Of a stretch of DNA of 7,317 nucleotides, positions 5,357 to 7,317 are shown piece by piece. The stretch's first letter is position 1. Every line of letters begins with the position of its first letter. Origin of the DNA: an uncultured Candidatus Peregrinibacteria bacterium (lineage in GTDB: Bacteria > Patescibacteriota > Gracilibacteria > Peribacterales > Peribacteraceae); contig CAIJNU010000102.1 of the NCBI GenBank assembly GCA_903822115.1, positions 1 to 7,317 on the forward strand, read 5' to 3'. The translations under genes and the position numbers were made by a program. Under the pieces are notes generated by a model. It was not told the DNA's origin and made no database searches. It saw only the letters and a list, made by a program, of their open reading frames with translations.

Positions 5357-7317
5357 TCACTTCGCTTTCGCAGTGCTCGCGCTCGATGCCGATGCGGAAG
5401 CAGCTTGCCCACGGTTGAGGAAACGAAGAGTGCGCCTCTTTGCCTCTTCCCCAGTCGGTGCGGAAGATTGCGCGGTTGCGAAAGGAAGTGTCTTCACCTT
5501 TGAAGTGCTCGCACTCGATGTAGCTCCGCGCGCCGATGAACTTGATACACTCGATTTCGCCCCACTCGCGCTCGATGCCGATGCGGATGCTGACGACCCC
5601 TGGCTGCGCTTGAGGAGCCTCGCTGTCTTTCTCGCTGCCGCAAGTTCAGACGCAGTCATCGAGGACTGCGCTCCGCCCATTAGACTCTGCTTCGCTCCTT
5701 CCACTGCCGGCTTCCCTGGCGTTCCAAGCGTCGTGTTGTTCGTGCCGCCCGTCGATCCACGATTGCCTCCGCCTCCATTCACAATCCTTGAAGAGTTGGA
5801 TGAAGATTCATCGGATGTTGAGCTGGAGCTCTCCCCGAAGAGAGAATCCAAGATAGAACCAGAACTTGTTAATGACCCGGGGCTGCTGGAAGATGAGAAG
5901 GAACAAACGTGATTCGAGCACGTCGATCCCTGTGAACAATCGCTCGAAGTGCGACATCCTGACGTGCAAATTCCCGCATCGCAGTACTTACTCGATGCAC
6001 ATTGACTGTCGGATGTGCATGAATCCACCACGCAGGCGAGAGGAGCGGGATCCCACGTCCCTCCCACAGCGCAGAGAATGTTGGAATCGTCCGTGTGATG
6101 GTTCACGAAGGATGACAAGGAATTGAGCCGAAGTCCTCCGCTCAAGTCCAACACTCCATCGCTCTCAATGGTTAGTGAACCGCCGGTGATGACTCCCGAT
6201 CCGCTCAGGATGCCATTGCCGCCATGCGACGACGTCACATCGAAACTGCCCAAGGAGTTATTCACATTCCCAGTGATGTGCCCGCCGCGAATGATGCTGC
6301 CGTTCCGCGTGAGGATGGCACGCTTATATCCACTGCTGGCGGTTATGGCTCCTGTGATATCGTTGATGATTCCAGAATTATCAAGGCCATAGTTGCTGCT
6401 CGCTGTATTCACGCTTCCGCTGATGTCGGTGATGATGCTGTTATTTCTGTTTATGATTCCCGTGCCGCCGCCACTATTAGTGATTGACCCGCTTATGTTG
6501 GTGATGGTGCCGGCATTATCGATGCCTTGGCCATTGCTGTTGATGATGTCCGCATTAATGAGCGTGATAGTTCCGCCGTTGTAGATGCCAGAATAGCTTG
6601 GGACAGTGTTGGTAATGGTTCCACCAACAGTAGTAATGGTGCCGCCATTGTTGTTATAAATGCCTGCCGGGCCACTATTGGTCAATCTACCGCTAAAGTC
6701 GCCAATGATATATCCACCAAAGTTCATAATGCCGTAGCCACCACCACTGTTATCGATATTTGCACTGATATGAGTGATCGTTCCATTGTTCTCGATGCTG
6801 GTGCCATTCCCGCTGTTGGTAATGGTTCCGCCGATGCGAGTAATGGTGCCATAGAAGTTAGTGATGCCATGGGTGCCGGTGACGATGATGGCTCCACTCA
6901 TATTTTCGATGGTGGCAAAATAGTTGTTGATGCCGTAGCCACCGCCATTATTTGTTATGGTTCCGGTGATGTTGGTGATGGCACCATAGCTGTTTTGGAT
7001 GCCGCTGCCATTACCGTTGTTGATGATGGTCCCACTGATATTCTTGATGATGGCGCCGCTTTCGTTGAAGATAGCGGAGCCATCGGAAGTATTATTGAGC
7101 GTTCCTGTGATGTCTGTGATAGTGCCCCAGTTATCGATGCCGTAGTTATTAGCTGAGTTATTCAGCGTTCCATTGATATTGGTGATGGTGGCGCCGCTTT
7201 CGTTGATGATACCTTGCATGGAGCCGCTATTGATCGTGCCGCTAATATCGGCGATGGTGCCAAAGTTGTCTATGGCTGGACTCCCACCGGCATTGCTGGT
7301 AACGATGGTTCCGGTAA
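5357..7317 (-). CDS. Beta-solenoid repeat surface protein with Cys-rich module and basic Ser/Ala tail (5' end missing)
   Basis: The frame is open to the right edge, so the N-terminus (and any signal peptide) lies outside. The internal ATG at 7219 falls inside the repeat array and is not the start. The visible 652 residues are ordered as follows. First come at least fourteen 21-25-residue repeats with consensus GIxNxGTITxIxGTIxNxxxG, as expected for a right-handed beta-helix or solenoid. Then a Gly/Ser-rich beta transition (about 6090-6319). Then a cysteine-rich module (ten Cys, two tandem C-x5-C-x5-C-x4-C units). Then a Ser-rich linker, an Asn/Gly-rich stretch, and finally two copies of a basic RxTxRxLxRxQ helix, each followed by SASAS-type low complexity. 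It stops at TGA. Disulfide-type cysteines and solenoid repeats point to an extracytoplasmic adhesin-like or fibre-like protein. I do not recognise the family and the function is unknown. There is no transmembrane segment or sortase motif at the C-terminus, so anchoring may use the basic tail or the missing N-terminus. Confidence 0.85.
   Translation of the reverse strand, partial: TGTIVTSNAGGSPAIDNFGTIADISGTINSGSMQGIINESGATITNINGTLNNSANNYGIDNWGTITDITGTLNNTSDGSAIFNESGAIIKNISGTIINNGNGSGIQNSYGAITNITGTITNNGGGYGINNYFATIENMSGAIIVTGTHGITNFYGTITRIGGTITNSGNGTSIENNGTITHISANIDNSGGGYGIMNFGGYIIGDFSGRLTNSGPAGIYNNNGGTITTVGGTITNTVPSYSGIYNGGTITLINADIINSNGQGIDNAGTITNISGSITNSGGGTGIINRNNSIITDISGSVNTASSNYGLDNSGIINDITGAITASSGYKRAILTRNGSIIRGGHITGNVNNSLGSFDVTSSHGGNGILSGSGVITGGSLTIESDGVLDLSGGLRLNSLSSFVNHHTDDSNILCAVGGTWDPAPLACVVDSCTSDSQCASSKYCDAGICTSGCRTSSDCSQGSTCSNHVCSFSSSSSPGSLTSSGSILDSLFGESSSSTSDESSSNSSRIVNGGGGNRGSTGGTNNTTLGTPGKPAVEGAKQSLMGGAQSSMTASELAAARKTARLLKRSQGSSASASASSASGAKSSVSSSSARGATSSASTSKVKTLPFATAQSSAPTGEEAKRRTLRFLNRGQAASASASSASTAKAK
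5360..5641 (-). repeat. Duplicated C-terminal basic helix plus Ser/Ala tail
   Basis: Two related units end the solenoid protein. Unit A (about 5552-5641) reads ARKTARLLKRSQ, then an SASASASSASGAK tail. Unit B (about 5360-5446) reads AKRRTLRFLNRGQ, then SASASSASTAK. The shared core is R-[KR]-T-x-R-[LF]-L-x-R-x-Q, then a Ser/Ala run, then AK. A third, helix-less Ser/Ala/Lys segment (SSASTSKVK, near 5502-5530) lies between them. The core would form a short amphipathic helix with an arginine/lysine face. The whole C-terminus is strongly cationic apart from the serines. Confidence 0.75.
5376..5398. repeat. 23-bp perfect direct repeat, copy 1 (copy 2 at 5565-5587)
   Basis: The 23 bases CTCGCGCTCGATGCC-GATGCGGA occur identically at 5376-5398 and 5565-5587, 189 bp apart, in the Ser/Ala-coding tails of the two C-terminal units. 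A near copy is at 5505-5520 (GTGCTCGCACTCGATG, one mismatch to 5373-5388). Identity at DNA level, where the encoded Ser/Ala could use many codons, points to recent duplication or gene conversion within the gene rather than convergent composition. Confidence 0.8.
5903..6034 (-). repeat. Tandem cysteine-rich module, two C-x5-C-x5-C-x4-C units
   Basis: Nine cysteines fall in 44 residues. Unit 1 is CTSDSQCASSKYCDAGIC and unit 2 is CRTSSDCSQGSTCSNHVC, each with spacing C-x5-C-x5-C-x4-C, separated by TSG. One further cysteine lies just before unit 1 in this stretch and a tenth is at 6071-6073, preceding the module. The pattern resembles the 'C-x-SDxDC-xxG-xxC-xxG-xC' repeats found in many secreted bacterial proteins (for example myxobacterial ones) and in dickkopf-like folds. 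Such units are normally disulfide-bonded, which supports an extracytoplasmic location. Confidence 0.75.
6320..7317 (-). repeat. Beta-solenoid repeat array, at least 14 units of ~23 residues
   Basis: Fourteen full units occupy 6320-7276, plus a partial unit to the right edge. Their lengths are 21-25 residues (63-75 nt), mean about 22.8. Examples are GIDNWGTITDITGTLNNTSD, GIQNSYGAITNITGTITNNG and GIDNAGTITNISGSITNSGG. The invariant-like positions are G-I at the start, N at position 4, a G-T-I strand near position 6-9, an I-[ST]-G turn and an I-x-N strand, with Gly/Asn/Ser-rich loops absorbing the length changes. About 22 residues per coil is typical of right-handed parallel beta-helices. Repeats are diverged in DNA, so the array is old rather than freshly amplified. 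Unit 15 (ITGNVNNSLG and onward) is degenerate and may be a capping or transition region. Confidence 0.85.

Noticed and set aside
5376..5587. CRISPR-like direct repeats
   Set aside because: The copies are few, unevenly spaced and lie in the Ser/Ala-coding frame of one protein.
5373..5912. A 179-codon acidic plus-strand frame rich in Asp/Ala
   Set aside because: It mirrors the Ser/Ala-rich tail codons of the minus-strand protein and carries no independent start signal or domain.
6527..7156. A 209-codon open frame on the plus strand over the repeat array
   Set aside because: It is the complement of the Gly/Asn/Thr/Ile repeats, giving a repetitive Asp/Val/Ala/Gly protein. The minus-strand frame has coherent solenoid repeats and continues into a cysteine module and tail.
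7217..7219. ATG at 7219 as the start of the solenoid protein
   Set aside because: The frame is open upstream to the window edge and encodes another full repeat unit plus part of one more, so this methionine is internal.

Overview
This 7.3 kb window is densely coding bacterial DNA. It holds five protein genes (two cut by the window edges), with gaps between them of only 4, 39, 82 and 53 bp. Two of the four visible stop codons that can be judged are TGA (purL and the rightmost gene), so UGA is a stop and the recoded UGA=Gly lineages are excluded. Base composition is moderate, with G+C roughly even with A+T by eye. Three envelope traits stand out: SLH and PEGA-like surface domains, a shortened MurJ, and start codons that lack Shine-Dalgarno sequences and sit just after -10 boxes. 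Together these would fit a Patescibacteria/CPR genome (for example a Peregrinibacteria/Peribacteria-type member). That assignment is an inference with low-to-moderate confidence; nothing here is a taxonomic marker.

Layout, left to right. At 1-87 (+) is the last 28 codons of murC (UDP-N-acetylmuramate--L-alanine ligase). At 92-1366 (-) is a secreted protein with two N-terminal beta-sandwich regions (the second PEGA-like) and three C-terminal SLH domains. At 1406-3901 (-) is purL, the large (synthetase) subunit of FGAM synthase. At 3984-5303 (+) is a MurJ/MviN-family lipid II flippase that ends after about twelve membrane segments. At 5357-7317 (-) is the C-terminal 652 residues of a large surface protein: at least fourteen ~23-residue beta-solenoid repeats, a tandem cysteine-rich module, a Ser-rich linker, and a duplicated basic helix plus Ser/Ala tail.

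How the genes fit together. MurC and MurJ act at the start and near the end of peptidoglycan precursor supply. The SLH protein and the solenoid protein are probably the surface structures built on that wall. PurL is a housekeeping purine gene embedded among them; its partners PurQ and PurS are not in the window. purL and murJ are divergent across an 82-bp intergenic region with a -10 box 8-9 nt from each start codon. The SLH gene lies downstream of purL on the same strand but has its own well-formed promoter whose predicted start site is essentially the A of its ATG.

The most interesting object is the rightmost protein. Its combination of domains, and especially its duplicated C-terminal motif, does not match a family I can name. 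I see no RNA genes, mobile elements, CRISPR arrays or convincing intrinsic terminators.
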